From NCBI GenBank assembly GCA_902635965.1, contig CACPQA010000001.1, positions 1 to 64,000 on the forward strand: DNA of 64,000 nt, in the 5' to 3' direction. Under the pieces are notes generated by a model. That model worked only from the letters and a program-made list of their open reading frames with translations, did not search any database and was not told the DNA's origin. Shown here piece by piece: positions 20,031 to 27,954 of the stretch; position 1 is the stretch's first letter, and every line of letters starts with the position of its first letter. The position numbers and the translations under genes are program-made. Source of the stretch: an uncultured Bacteroidota bacterium. Lineage in GTDB: Bacteria; Bacteroidota; Bacteroidia; Flavobacteriales; Flavobacteriaceae.

Positions 20031-20065
20031 TCACGTATTTTTTTAAATTAGCAACAAATTTTAAT

Positions 20066-20770
20066 ATGCAAATTAAAAAGAACCCTAAAGCAGACCTTAC
20101 AAAAAACAGTAATCTATACTTTGCCATAGGTCTTGTTATTATACTTTTTATTTCATGGAGGGCTATAGAATGGAAGTCATATGACAGATCTGGGTATGGA
20201 TACGAAGCCCTAAACATAGATGATGAGGATGATGAGGAAGTTCCTATCACTGAACAAATTAAGACTCCACCTCCACCACCACCTCCGCCACCTGCTCCTG
20301 AAATTATTGAGGTAGTTGAAGACGAGGAAGAAATTGAAGAGACAATTATCGAATCAACTGAGACTGATCAAGAAGAAATTGTTGAGATAGTTGAAGTTGA
20401 AGAAGAATTTGAAGACGTAGATGTTCCTTTTGCAGTTATCGAGGATGTTCCAATTTATCCTGGATGTGAAAGAGTCTCAAAGTCAAAGAGAAGGGATTGT
20501 TTTCAAGAGCAAATAAATAAACACATTAGAAAAAATTTCCGTTACCCAGAAATTGCTCAAGAAATGGGAATCCAAGGTAGAGTTTATGTAAATTTTGTTA
20601 TTGACAAGGATGGAAGTATTACGTCGATTAGAATGAGGGGGCCTGACAAAAACTTGGAGAAAGAGGCGCAGAGGATAATAGCTAAACTTCCTCGTATGAC
20701 TCCGGGAAAACAAAGGGGTAGGGCAGTAAGAGTTCCGTTTAGCATTCCTATTACATTCCGATTACAATAA
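20066..20770 (+). CDS. tonB: TonB-family energy transducer
   Basis: 234 residues. An N-terminal membrane anchor (LYFAIGLVIILFISW, about 17-32) precedes a nine-proline run near residues 69-78, an acidic Glu/Asp/Val-rich periplasmic spacer, and a C-terminal TonB domain (about 145-234) with YPEIAQEMGIQGRVYVNFVID. TonB couples the inner-membrane proton gradient to outer-membrane receptors, such as the FecA-like receptor at 57381. The acidic spacer, instead of Lys-Pro repeats, is common in Bacteroidota. It stands 35 bp after the VanZ-like gene. Confidence 0.93.
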   Translation: MQIKKNPKADLTKNSNLYFAIGLVIILFISWRAIEWKSYDRSGYGYEALNIDDEDDEEVPITEQIKTPPPPPPPPPAPEIIEVVEDEEEIEETIIESTETDQEEIVEIVEVEEEFEDVDVPFAVIEDVPIYPGCERVSKSKRRDCFQEQINKHIRKNFRYPEIAQEMGIQGRVYVNFVIDKDGSITSIRMRGPDKNLEKEAQRIIAKLPRMTPGKQRGRAVRVPFSIPITFRLQ

Positions 20771-20815
20771 GAACAGAAAATTTTTGACAATAAATTTTAA
20801 ATTACCAGTCTCAAT

Positions 20816-21712
20816 ATGATAGTTGGTAAAGTGGAGCATTTAAGAACAAACTTTTTCAAAGATTTTTTTGAAATAACCAAAGGTCGCTTATCAATAAGTG
20901 TGGTTTTTTCATCCATAACAGGTTATCTATTAGCTACTGAAATTGTTGACACTCTCCATATTCTTTATTTATTTCTAGGTGGTTTTTGTATGGTTGGTGC
21001 ATCAAATACTCTTAACCAGGTTATAGAAAGGGATTACGACGCAGTTATGAAAAGAACACAAAATCGGCCGATCCCTAAGGGGAGAATAAGTACACCAAGT
21101 GCATTGATTATTTCTTTTTTGATGATAATTGTAGGTTTTTTTCTTTTGAATAAATTAAATTTAAAAACAGCATTTTTTAGTTTTTTTTCAATCTTAATCT
21201 ATGTATCCATTTATACTCCTTTAAAAACAATTACTCCTTTATCTGTTTTTGTTGGAGCATTTCCAGGAGCAATTCCATTTATGCTTGGATGGGTTTCAGT
21301 CACAAACAAATTTGGAATAGAACCAGGGATACTTTTTATGCTTCAATTTTTTTGGCAATTTCCCCATTTTTGGGCAATTAGTTGGGTAATGCATGAAGAT
21401 TATCAAAAAGCTGGATTTAGGATGTTACCTACAGGAAGGAAAGATCGCAAAACTGCTTTTCAAATTACATTTTACACACTTTGGATGATATTAATTTCAC
21501 TAATTCCATATACTCATTACTCTGGAAGTTTAAGCTTAACTGAAAATTCTGCGGTATTAATACTAATTTTGGGAATTATAATGTTATACTTTTCAATTGA
21601 TTTAATGGTAAAAAAATCAAATAAAGCTGCAAGTAAACTTATAATCGTGAGCATTTTTTATTTAAGTTTAGTTCAATTGGTATTCATATTTGATAAATAT
21701 TTTTTAAGATGA
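20816..21712 (+). CDS. ctaB: Protoheme IX farnesyltransferase (heme O synthase)
   Basis: 298 residues with about eight or nine membrane helices; a UbiA-family prenyltransferase that adds farnesyl to haem b to make haem O, the precursor of haem A for the oxidase. Both aspartate-rich motifs are visible: NQVIERDYDAVMKRTQNRPIP (about 67-87) and the later HEDYQKAGFRMLP block (about 199-211). It heads the second oxidase cluster and overlaps the next gene by 4 bp (ATGA). Confidence 0.96.
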   Translation: MIVGKVEHLRTNFFKDFFEITKGRLSISVVFSSITGYLLATEIVDTLHILYLFLGGFCMVGASNTLNQVIERDYDAVMKRTQNRPIPKGRISTPSALIISFLMIIVGFFLLNKLNLKTAFFSFFSILIYVSIYTPLKTITPLSVFVGAFPGAIPFMLGWVSVTNKFGIEPGILFMLQFFWQFPHFWAISWVMHEDYQKAGFRMLPTGRKDRKTAFQITFYTLWMILISLIPYTHYSGSLSLTENSAVLILILGIIMLYFSIDLMVKKSNKAASKLIIVSIFYLSLVQLVFIFDKYFLR

Positions 21713-22278
21713 AAGAAAATCGTGCTACAAATAGCAAATCAAAGAAAATGATGTTATGGGCAGGGATGATTAGCATGACTATGACATTTGGTGGTTTAAC
21801 AAGTGCTTATATAGTTAGTAGTCAAAGACCTGATTGGACGATTGAATTCAATTTCCCTTCACTATTTTATTGGAGTACTTTGGTTATAATTCTGAGTAGC
21901 GTTACATTTTGGATTTCCAAAAAAATGATAAGGAAAGGAGAAATAAAAAACGCAAACTTTATGCTATTCTCAACGCTAATTTTAGCTATAATTTTTATTT
22001 TCCTTCAATTCAATGGATTCAGACAAATCATTAGTCAAGGTTACTATTTTACTGGTCCTGAAAGCTCAATATCAACTTCATTTATTTATGTGCTTGTAAT
22101 GCTTCACCTTGTTCACCTTCTGTCAGGTATGATTGTTTTAATTGTGGTGTTAATTAATTCTTTGAACCAAAAATATACAGACAATAAAACCCTCGGATTT
22201 GACCTTGCTGAAATGTTTTGGCATTTTCTAGGATTTTTGTGGTTATTTTTGTTCTCTTTTTTAATATTTAATTATTAA
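21709..22278 (+). CDS. Cytochrome c oxidase subunit III (short paralogue)
   Basis: 189 residues and five membrane helices, in the COX3 family. The N-terminus (MMLWAGMISMTMTFGGLTSAYIVS) and C-terminal block (HLVHLLSGMIV...EMFWHFLGFLWLFLF) are diagnostic: the histidines there are conserved in subunit III. Subunit III stabilises the catalytic core and proton uptake. It overlaps heme O synthase by 4 bp and is followed by a second, longer subunit III gene. Confidence 0.9.
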   Translation: MKENRATNSKSKKMMLWAGMISMTMTFGGLTSAYIVSSQRPDWTIEFNFPSLFYWSTLVIILSSVTFWISKKMIRKGEIKNANFMLFSTLILAIIFIFLQFNGFRQIISQGYYFTGPESSISTSFIYVLVMLHLVHLLSGMIVLIVVLINSLNQKYTDNKTLGFDLAEMFWHFLGFLWLFLFSFLIFNY

Positions 22279-22285
22279 AATAAAT

Positions 22286-22293
22286 TAAATTTG
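22286..22293 (+). promoter_or_regulatory. Putative -7 promoter element before the long coxC
   Basis: TAAATTTG is an exact TAnnTTTG match in the 41-bp gap between the two subunit III genes, 27 bp before ATG 22320. It could give an internal promoter for the downstream oxidase genes. No -33 element is clear. Confidence 0.4.
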
Positions 22294-22319
22294 TAAAGTA
22301 AGATTATTGACTATTGAAG

Positions 22320-23300
22320 ATGGATATAACAAGTTCTGATTCTGAGCTTAGTTCTGAAATTTGGGAAGGTGGAAATAAGCCCTTAAATGCAAGTTACGGC
22401 AAGTTGATGATGTGGTTTTTCCTTGTTTCAGATGCTTTAACTTTTTCTGGTTTTATTGTTTCATACGGCTTCTCAAGATTTAAAAATATTGATTCTTGGC
22501 CTATCGCCGATGAGGTTTTTACACATTTCCCCTTTTTGCATGGTATTGATGCACCTATGTATTACGTTGCTTTAATGACCTTTATACTTATTTTTTCCTC
22601 TGTTACAATGGTTTTAGCAGTCGATGCTGGTCATCACATGAAAAAAAATAAAGTTGCGTTTTATATGTTTTTAACCATAATTGGAGGTGCTGTTTTTGTT
22701 GGTTCCCAAGCTTGGGAATGGAAGAACTTCATCAAAGGGGAATATGGAGCGTTAGAAACAAAGGGTGGACAAATATTACAGTTTGTAGACGGATCTTCTG
22801 GAGAAAGGGTTGCTTTAGCTTCTTTTGCCTCAAGCATTAATTCAGAAAGAACGACTCATAATAAAAATACTGGGATTTGGTTTCAAAACGAGTCCTCTCT
22901 CCCAACATTTTCTCTTGATGAAGTCAAAGATGGTTTTTTAAAAAATCCTAAACTTTTGATTCGCGGTGAAAAAGTTAATGAGAAGGGAGAAAAAATAGTT
23001 TTGTCAAGAGAAGAATCAACTTTAAAAATTGAAGATGCCGTTAATGTTGTTGAGGGAGCAAATCTTATTCACAATGAATATGGTAATAGATTATTCGCTA
23101 ATTTTTTCTTTTTTATAACAGGATTTCATGGATTTCACGTGTTCTCAGGTGTAGTAATCAATATAATTATTTTTTTCAATGTCATAATAGGGACTTATGA
23201 AAAAAGAGGACATTATGAAATGGTTGAAAAAGTTGGTTTGTACTGGCATTTCGTTGACCTTGTGTGGGTCTTTGTTTTTACATTTTTTTATTTGGTATAG
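22320..23300 (+). CDS. coxC: Cytochrome c oxidase subunit III (long paralogue with soluble insert)
   Basis: 326 residues from ATG 22320 (an in-frame TTG lies 6 bp upstream). The COX3 fold is clear: MMWFFLVSDALTFSGFIVSYGF near the N-terminus and GFHGFHVFSGVVINIIIFF...VGLYWHFVDLVWVFVFTFFYLV at the end. Between the third and fourth membrane segments there is a ~110-residue hydrophilic insert (about 145-255) that should face the periplasm or the quinol-oxidase interface. This long form, beside a short one, is common in Bacteroidota. Confidence 0.93.
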   Translation: MDITSSDSELSSEIWEGGNKPLNASYGKLMMWFFLVSDALTFSGFIVSYGFSRFKNIDSWPIADEVFTHFPFLHGIDAPMYYVALMTFILIFSSVTMVLAVDAGHHMKKNKVAFYMFLTIIGGAVFVGSQAWEWKNFIKGEYGALETKGGQILQFVDGSSGERVALASFASSINSERTTHNKNTGIWFQNESSLPTFSLDEVKDGFLKNPKLLIRGEKVNEKGEKIVLSREESTLKIEDAVNVVEGANLIHNEYGNRLFANFFFFITGFHGFHVFSGVVINIIIFFNVIIGTYEKRGHYEMVEKVGLYWHFVDLVWVFVFTFFYLV

Positions 23301-23309
23301 GTTTGGAAT

Positions 23310-23693
23310 ATGGAAAAAGGAGAACACAAATTAGAAATTTTTAGGGGTTTAATTAGGTTCAAATCTAATGTTCAAAAGATCTGGGGAGTTTTGTTTGTAC
23401 TTTCAGTTATTACCACAGTCGAAGTTGTGTTGGGTATTTTGAAACCTCAACCTCTCCTAACTATGCTATTTGGAATGAAAGTTCTAAATTGGATTTTTAT
23501 CATACTCACAATACTAAAGGCGTATTACATTACTTGGGATTTCATGCACGTTAGGGATGAAAGGGACTCTTTAAAAGGTTCTGTTGTTTTACCTTTAATA
23601 ATTTTAATTCCTTACTTGGCTTTCATTCTCTTGCTCGAAGCGGATTATATATTTAATATAATGATAGACGGTTTTGTAAGTTGGAATTTCTAG
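23310..23693 (+). CDS. Cytochrome c oxidase subunit IV (prokaryotic COX4 family)
   Basis: 127 residues with three membrane helices (about 26-46, 58-75, 90-112). The segment KAYYITWDFMHVRDERDSLKGSVVLPL is typical of bacterial COX4-like subunits, which help assemble or stabilise the oxidase. It starts 9 bp after subunit III, in the same operon. No catalytic ligand is expected. Confidence 0.88.
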   Translation: MEKGEHKLEIFRGLIRFKSNVQKIWGVLFVLSVITTVEVVLGILKPQPLLTMLFGMKVLNWIFIILTILKAYYITWDFMHVRDERDSLKGSVVLPLIILIPYLAFILLLEADYIFNIMIDGFVSWNF

Positions 23694-23703
23694 ATAATCT
23701 AAT

Positions 23704-24375
23704 TTGAATAAGCAGCTTCAAAAATACTTTGTTTTAGGAATACTTTTTATCTTTCCAATAGTTGTCTATCTTTTTTTTGCTTCTGGGATTAACAATTTTG
23801 CAAAGCTTCCCGTTTTACAAAAAAATATATTAGAAATATCAGAATGGGAGACTCTTAGTGGGAAAAACGTTCAGCTTGAAAATAACATTTCAATCATAGG
23901 ATTTTGGGGGGATGACTTAGATTTTAGAAAACTGGATGCTTTCAATTTGAACCAAAAAATATACAAGAGATTTTATAAGTTTAAAGATTTGCAGTTCTTA
24001 ATGGTTGTTTTGAATGGTAACCAAGCTAAAGTAGCGGAAATAATAGATGAACTTAAGAAGGGTTCCTCAGAAGATATGTCAAAATGGAAATTTGTTTTGG
24101 GAGATGAAATAAAAATTAAGGAACTATTTTCAAGTTTTGGGAGTGACTTAGAATTAAATAAAAAGTTAAGTACACCCTTCGTTTTTATTGTTGACAAGGA
24201 CAAGAATTTAAGAGGGAGAGATGATGATAATGACATGGGTACACTCTATGGATATAATTCTTCATCAGTTGCCGAATTGACTAAAAAAATGACTGATGAT
24301 ATAAAAATAATTCTTGCTGAATATAGGTTAGCCCTTAAGAAGAATAATAAATACAAATTAGATAGGGATATTTAA
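23704..24375 (+). CDS. Membrane-anchored SCO-like protein lacking cysteines
   Basis: 223 residues. An N-terminal membrane anchor (about 8-27) is followed by a soluble domain. The domain has thioredoxin-like features, especially the segment TPFVFIVDKDKNLRGRDDD, which resembles the equivalent strand-turn of SCO proteins (compare FALIDKKGYIRSRRD in the next gene). It contains no cysteine at all, so it cannot bind copper through the SCO CxxxC motif or act as a thiol reductase. The start is TTG 23704, 10 bp after subunit IV. Lying between subunit IV and SCO, it probably acts in oxidase assembly, but that is inference. Confidence 0.65.
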   Translation: MNKQLQKYFVLGILFIFPIVVYLFFASGINNFAKLPVLQKNILEISEWETLSGKNVQLENNISIIGFWGDDLDFRKLDAFNLNQKIYKRFYKFKDLQFLMVVLNGNQAKVAEIIDELKKGSSEDMSKWKFVLGDEIKIKELFSSFGSDLELNKKLSTPFVFIVDKDKNLRGRDDDNDMGTLYGYNSSSVAELTKKMTDDIKIILAEYRLALKKNNKYKLDRDI

Positions 24376-24388
24376 TTTTTTAAATCCT

Positions 24389-24396
24389 TAATTTTG
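24389..24396 (+). promoter_or_regulatory. Putative -7 element directly before the SCO gene
   Basis: TAATTTTG fits TAnnTTTG and ends only 4 bp before ATG 24401. Transcription from it would give a leaderless or nearly leaderless mRNA. Confidence 0.4.
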
Positions 24397-24400
24397 CAAC

Positions 24401-25096
24401 ATGAAAAATATTTCATTTGGCCTAATTGCAGTTGTGATGATTTTTGGAGTTTTATTCATTCCCAAAATAATTAGGAAAATATCTGAAGAAAATGTCATTA
24501 CAAGTAACAGGACTGTTAAACCTGGGTATGAAAGCTTAGATTATATTAAATTAGATGGTGTAAAGAGAAAGGTACCTGAATTTGTTTTTTTAAATCAAGA
24601 CAGCATTTACATTACAAATGAAGACTTTTTAGGTAAAGTTTATGTTGCAGAATTTTTCTTCACAAGATGTCCTACAATCTGTCCAATCATGAATCAAAAT
24701 ATGAAGACTATATATGATAAATTTGTTGAAAGGAAAGATTTTGGGATTGCATCCTTTACAATAGATCCTGACCACGACCGTCCCCATATTTTAAAAAAAT
24801 ATTCGCAAATGTATTTTAGAAACTCTTCCTCTTGGAATTTTTTAACTCTTGATAAAGAAGCTACATATAATTTAGCAAACGAAGGATTTAATATATTTGC
24901 ATCAGTTAATCCAAAAGTTGCAGGCGGATTTGAACATCAGGGTTATTTTGCTTTGATTGACAAAAAAGGTTACATAAGATCAAGGCGAGATAATTTCGGT
25001 AATCCAATCGTATACTATAATGGTATAGATAAAAGTAACTCTTATGATGGCACTGAAAACTTAATTTATGATATAGAAAAACTTTTAAATGAATAG
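24401..25096 (+). CDS. SCO1/SenC family copper chaperone for cytochrome oxidase
   Basis: 231 residues with an N-terminal membrane anchor and a periplasmic thioredoxin-like domain. The copper-binding CxxxCP motif is present (RCPTICPIMN, near residue 90), and the third ligand histidine is in GGFEHQGYFALID (near 180). SCO proteins insert copper into the CuA site of subunit II (coxB at 2670). It lies in the oxidase assembly cluster, 25 bp after the cysteine-free SCO-like gene and 2 bp before the DUF420 gene. Confidence 0.93.
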   Translation: MKNISFGLIAVVMIFGVLFIPKIIRKISEENVITSNRTVKPGYESLDYIKLDGVKRKVPEFVFLNQDSIYITNEDFLGKVYVAEFFFTRCPTICPIMNQNMKTIYDKFVERKDFGIASFTIDPDHDRPHILKKYSQMYFRNSSSWNFLTLDKEATYNLANEGFNIFASVNPKVAGGFEHQGYFALIDKKGYIRSRRDNFGNPIVYYNGIDKSNSYDGTENLIYDIEKLLNE

Positions 25097-25098
25097 AA

Positions 25099-25641
25099 AT
25101 GAAAAGTAAAAAGTTTGATATGAAAAGTCAGAAACTTAAATATAAAAATATAATTGTTGCAGTATCTTTATTGATTCCAATTGTGGTTGCTATACTCTTT
25201 AGAGTTAAGATTGATGTAGCTTATAGTTTTGACTTCCTTCCCAGAGTTTATGCTACAATTAATGGTATAACTACTATTTTTCTTATTCTTGCCTATTTTG
25301 CCATTAGATCAAAAAAAATAAACTTACATAGGAAACTAATGAAATCGTCAATTTTTCTCTCTTTAGTTTTTCTTGTAATGTATGTTGTTTATCATATGAC
25401 CTCAGATCCAACACCATATGGGGGAGAAGGTCTATTAAGACCAATTTATTTTTTCATTTTGATTACTCATATTACATTGTCAATTGGAATAATTCCTCTT
25501 GTTTTAATATCTTACGTAAGGGCAATATCAAAACATTTTTCAAATCACAAAAAAATTGCTCGAATCACATTACCAATTTGGTTATACATAACCACAACTG
25601 GTGTTATTGTATATTTAATGATTTCTCCATATTATAAATAA
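25099..25641 (+). CDS. DUF420 membrane protein, probable oxidase assembly factor
   Basis: 180 residues with five membrane helices. Histidines flank the helices: INLHRKLMKSS, VYHMTSDPTPYGGEG, ILITHITLS and SKHFSNHKKIAR; this matches DUF420. A DUF420 relative in staphylococci (CtaM) is needed for haem A-containing oxidase activity, so a role in haem A insertion here is plausible. The start could be ATG 25099 or the later methionine MKSQKLKY. It shares one base with the next gene (TAATG). Confidence 0.85.
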   Translation: MKSKKFDMKSQKLKYKNIIVAVSLLIPIVVAILFRVKIDVAYSFDFLPRVYATINGITTIFLILAYFAIRSKKINLHRKLMKSSIFLSLVFLVMYVVYHMTSDPTPYGGEGLLRPIYFFILITHITLSIGIIPLVLISYVRAISKHFSNHKKIARITLPIWLYITTTGVIVYLMISPYYK

Positions 25642-25847
25642 TGAAAAAATATTTATTGTCATTCTTTGTTATTTATGGTCCAGAGATTTTAAATGCTCAA
25701 TGTTCGATGTGCCGTGCAGTCCTAGAGTCAGAAAAAGGAATGTCAACTGCAAAAGGAATTAATGACGGTATTCTATATCTAATGAGTGTGCCTTATATAC
25801 TAGTTTTTGTTGTAGGATATATGCTTTATAGAACATATAGAAAATAA
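25641..25847 (+). CDS. Small CxxC membrane protein of the oxidase cluster
   Basis: 68 residues. A short signal-like N-terminus ends in NAQ, followed at once by QCSMCRAVLES, then a hydrophobic helix (YLMSVPYILVFVVGYMLYRTY) and a basic end. The layout predicts a periplasmic CxxC just after signal cleavage, tethered by a C-terminal helix. I know it as a conserved flavobacterial small protein near SCO/DUF420 genes, without assigned function. Copper handling or thiol exchange for CuA assembly is an inference. It overlaps DUF420 by one base. Confidence 0.75.
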   Translation: MKKYLLSFFVIYGPEILNAQCSMCRAVLESEKGMSTAKGINDGILYLMSVPYILVFVVGYMLYRTYRK

Positions 25848-25862
25848 ATTTTTTTGAAAATA

Positions 25863-25892
25863 TAGTTTATATTGTAAACTAGTTTATATTTG
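25863..25892 (+). promoter_or_regulatory. Promoter and palindromic operator of the ABC efflux operon
   Basis: An exact -7 element TATATTTG lies at 25885-25892, 26 bp before ATG 25919. Overlapping it is TAAACTAGTTTA (25875-25886), a perfect 12-bp palindrome, which itself overlaps TAGTTTA-N5-TAAACTA (25863-25881). The 11-mer TAGTTTATATT occurs twice, 17 bp apart. Such nested half-sites on a -7 element look like a repressor site; the winged-helix protein encoded at 26779 is the obvious candidate. Confidence 0.55.
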
Positions 25893-25918
25893 TTTTAAAT
25901 TTAAAATCCTAATTGTAA

Positions 25919-26215
25919 ATGAACTTAAAGAAAATACTTCAGGTATTAGGGATTGTAGCTTTATCTCTGTTTGTAATTCAACTTATTTTAGGGCTTGTAA
26001 TATCATTTGCCATTGGTGGATTTATATTCAAAGTTGTTGACAAAATAGAAGATAAAATTAAAGTTATTGATTTATCTAAAGTCAAAGTCGATATCACTGA
26101 TGATCAAGATTCGATTAACATCAACTCGGATTATAACAAAAAAAATAATAGTAAAGAAAGAGTTCTTATAATAATGGATAATGACACAATTTTAAACATT
26201 CAAAAAAACAACTAA
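25919..26215 (+). CDS. Small membrane-anchored protein of the efflux operon
   Basis: 98 residues, not recognised. A hydrophobic N-terminal region (about 10-40, VLGIVALSLFVIQLILGLVISFAIGGFIF) is followed by a polar segment with beta-like alternation (VIDLSKVKVDITDDQDSININSDY). One transmembrane helix with an exported tail is the simplest topology. It is the first gene after the palindromic promoter and precedes the six-helix membrane protein by 1 bp, so it is probably co-regulated with the efflux genes. Confidence 0.65.
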   Translation: MNLKKILQVLGIVALSLFVIQLILGLVISFAIGGFIFKVVDKIEDKIKVIDLSKVKVDITDDQDSININSDYNKKNNSKERVLIIMDNDTILNIQKNN

Positions 26216-26216
26216 A

Positions 26217-26786
26217 ATGACAAAAGAAGATCAAATAAATATAATAAACTCAACAATAAACAAAGCAAGAGAAAACTCAAGACTCTTGAGTATCAACTTG
26301 ATCTTTTGGGGAGTAATGATAAATTTAATGAGTGCTTTTCATTATTTCTTTGAACCCATAGTTGAGCATTCTAAATATTCTGTTATTTTATATTGGACAA
26401 TTATTCCAATTCTTGGAATGATATATATGATAAGACTGAATATCAAAAAAGGAATCAAAAAGGGATACGAAACAGTTTTGGATAGGACTATCAAAATTAT
26501 ATGGGCCGTTTTTGGATTAGGATGGATAATTGTTTTAATATCTTCTTTGTTAATTGGAAAATCTCCTGTTCTACAAATTCTTTTTCTTCTTGGTTTAGTT
26601 CTTGTTATGAACGGACTAATAATTAAATTCAAACCTCTAACCATCGGAGGAATTATTTTGATCATTTTTGTTTTCTTAAACGACACAAATCCTAGTATAA
26701 ATTATATGGTTGTTAATATGATTGGAGTGACCTTGGGTATGCTTATCCCTGGTTTATTTTTATATAGAATGAAAAATAGTGGATAA
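26217..26786 (+). CDS. Six-helix membrane protein of unknown function
   Basis: 189 residues. After a charged N-terminal segment there are six hydrophobic helices, at about 24-44, 54-72, 93-112, 119-136, 140-152 and 163-183. No catalytic motif is visible. Genes of this type commonly pair with a small winged-helix regulator in Bacteroidota; here it overlaps the regulator by 8 bp. It may sense or transmit a membrane signal to the regulator, but this is inference only. Confidence 0.7.
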   Translation: MTKEDQINIINSTINKARENSRLLSINLIFWGVMINLMSAFHYFFEPIVEHSKYSVILYWTIIPILGMIYMIRLNIKKGIKKGYETVLDRTIKIIWAVFGLGWIIVLISSLLIGKSPVLQILFLLGLVLVMNGLIIKFKPLTIGGIILIIFVFLNDTNPSINYMVVNMIGVTLGMLIPGLFLYRMKNSG

Positions 26787-27246
26787 AAATTTAGAAAAAC
26801 TTCTTTTTAACCCCATACGATTGAAAATTATTTCTTTTTTGATTTCTGTTGAGAAGGCAAATTTTAAGAAACTAATCGAGATAACAGATTCTTCAAAGGG
26901 CAATGTAAGCATACAAATAAAAAAACTTGAAAATGAAGGACTAATCAAAATCAATAAAACTTATTTTAATAATTACCCTTTAACTTTGTGCAAAATAACA
27001 AATAAGGGAAAAAAAGCATTCAAAAATTTCTTTGATAACTTAACAACTATAAAAAAGAATGGTTTAATTTGTTTAGGGTTAATTGTTTTGAACAAATTTG
27101 TAAACTTTTATCATGAAAGTTCTAATCTAATTAAATTCCTAGAATCAGACTGTGCCATCTTTAATAAATCATTTACACTTTTTTTAGGTTTGATGTCACA
27201 TTCAGTTCAGTTTTTTTATTTCCTAATTAGTTCAATATGTAATTAA
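26779..27246 (+). CDS. Winged-helix transcriptional regulator with unusual C-terminal extension
   Basis: 155 residues from GTG 26779. Residues 1-95 match the short MarR/ArsR-like winged-helix regulators of Bacteroidota: NPIRLKIISFLISVEKANFKKLIEITDSSKGNVSIQIKKLENEGLIKI..., with the recognition helix around KGNVSIQIKKLE. Such proteins normally end near residue 100. Here ~60 more residues follow, with two hydrophobic stretches (GLICLGLIVLNKFV and FTLFLGLMSHSVQFFYFLISSIC). It could be a membrane-anchored regulator, or a lost stop codon has added former intergenic DNA. It probably controls its own operon through the palindrome at 25863. Confidence 0.75.
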   Translation: MDKNLEKLLFNPIRLKIISFLISVEKANFKKLIEITDSSKGNVSIQIKKLENEGLIKINKTYFNNYPLTLCKITNKGKKAFKNFFDNLTTIKKNGLICLGLIVLNKFVNFYHESSNLIKFLESDCAIFNKSFTLFLGLMSHSVQFFYFLISSICN

Positions 27247-27252
27247 GTTTAA

Positions 27253-27954
27253 ATGATAAAATTAGAAGATTTACATAAATCATATAAAATTGGAAATTCC
27301 TCACTTCATGTTTTGAAGGGAATAAATCTAAATATTAAAGAGGGGGAATTAATTGCTATTATGGGTTCCTCGGGTTCTGGGAAATCAACTTTACTGAATA
27401 TCATTGGTATGTTAGATTTGCTAGATAACGGCACCTATAGACTTGATAATGTAGAAATTAAAAATTTAAATGAGACTAAAGCTGCTAAGTATAGAAATAA
27501 ATTTTTAGGATTTGTATTTCAGTCTTTCAATTTAATAAATTATAAAAATGCAGTTGAAAATGTTTCATTACCACTGTATTATCAAGGAATTGGAAGGCAA
27601 GAGAGACAACAGAAAGCAATGAAATATTTACAAAAGTTTGGATTAGGTGATTGGTCAAAACATTTACCAAGTGAACTCTCTGGAGGTCAAAAGCAAAGAG
27701 TAGCGATTGCAAGAGCAATGGTGACAGAGCCCAAGGTGTTGCTCGCTGACGAACCCACGGGAGCACTTGATAGTAAAACTTCACACGAAGTGATGAATTT
27801 GATTCAAGAAATAAATAATTCAGGTAAAACAATTCTTGTAGTTACCCATGAGGAAGATATTGCAAAAATGTGTAAAAGGATTGTTAAACTTAAAGATGGA
27901 ATCATAGTAGAGGATAAAAAAATTAAGCAAAATTTAATAAAATCAAATGTTTAA
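27253..27954 (+). CDS. ABC transporter ATPase, MacB/LolD type
   Basis: 233 residues. Walker A is GSSGSGKST (about 38-46), the Q-loop VFQSFNL, the signature LSGGQKQRVAIARAM (about 141-155), Walker B VLLADEPTGALD, and the switch histidine in VVTHEED. The sequence belongs to the MacB/LolD branch that powers extracytoplasmic-domain permeases rather than classical import. It overlaps the first permease by 8 bp (ATGTTTAA), a tight coupling also seen between the two permeases. Confidence 0.95.
   Translation: MIKLEDLHKSYKIGNSSLHVLKGINLNIKEGELIAIMGSSGSGKSTLLNIIGMLDLLDNGTYRLDNVEIKNLNETKAAKYRNKFLGFVFQSFNLINYKNAVENVSLPLYYQGIGRQERQQKAMKYLQKFGLGDWSKHLPSELSGGQKQRVAIARAMVTEPKVLLADEPTGALDSKTSHEVMNLIQEINNSGKTILVVTHEEDIAKMCKRIVKLKDGIIVEDKKIKQNLIKSNV

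Noticed and set aside
20274-20300. CCACCT-type nucleotide repeat considered as a tandem repeat
   Set aside because: It simply encodes the proline run of TonB.
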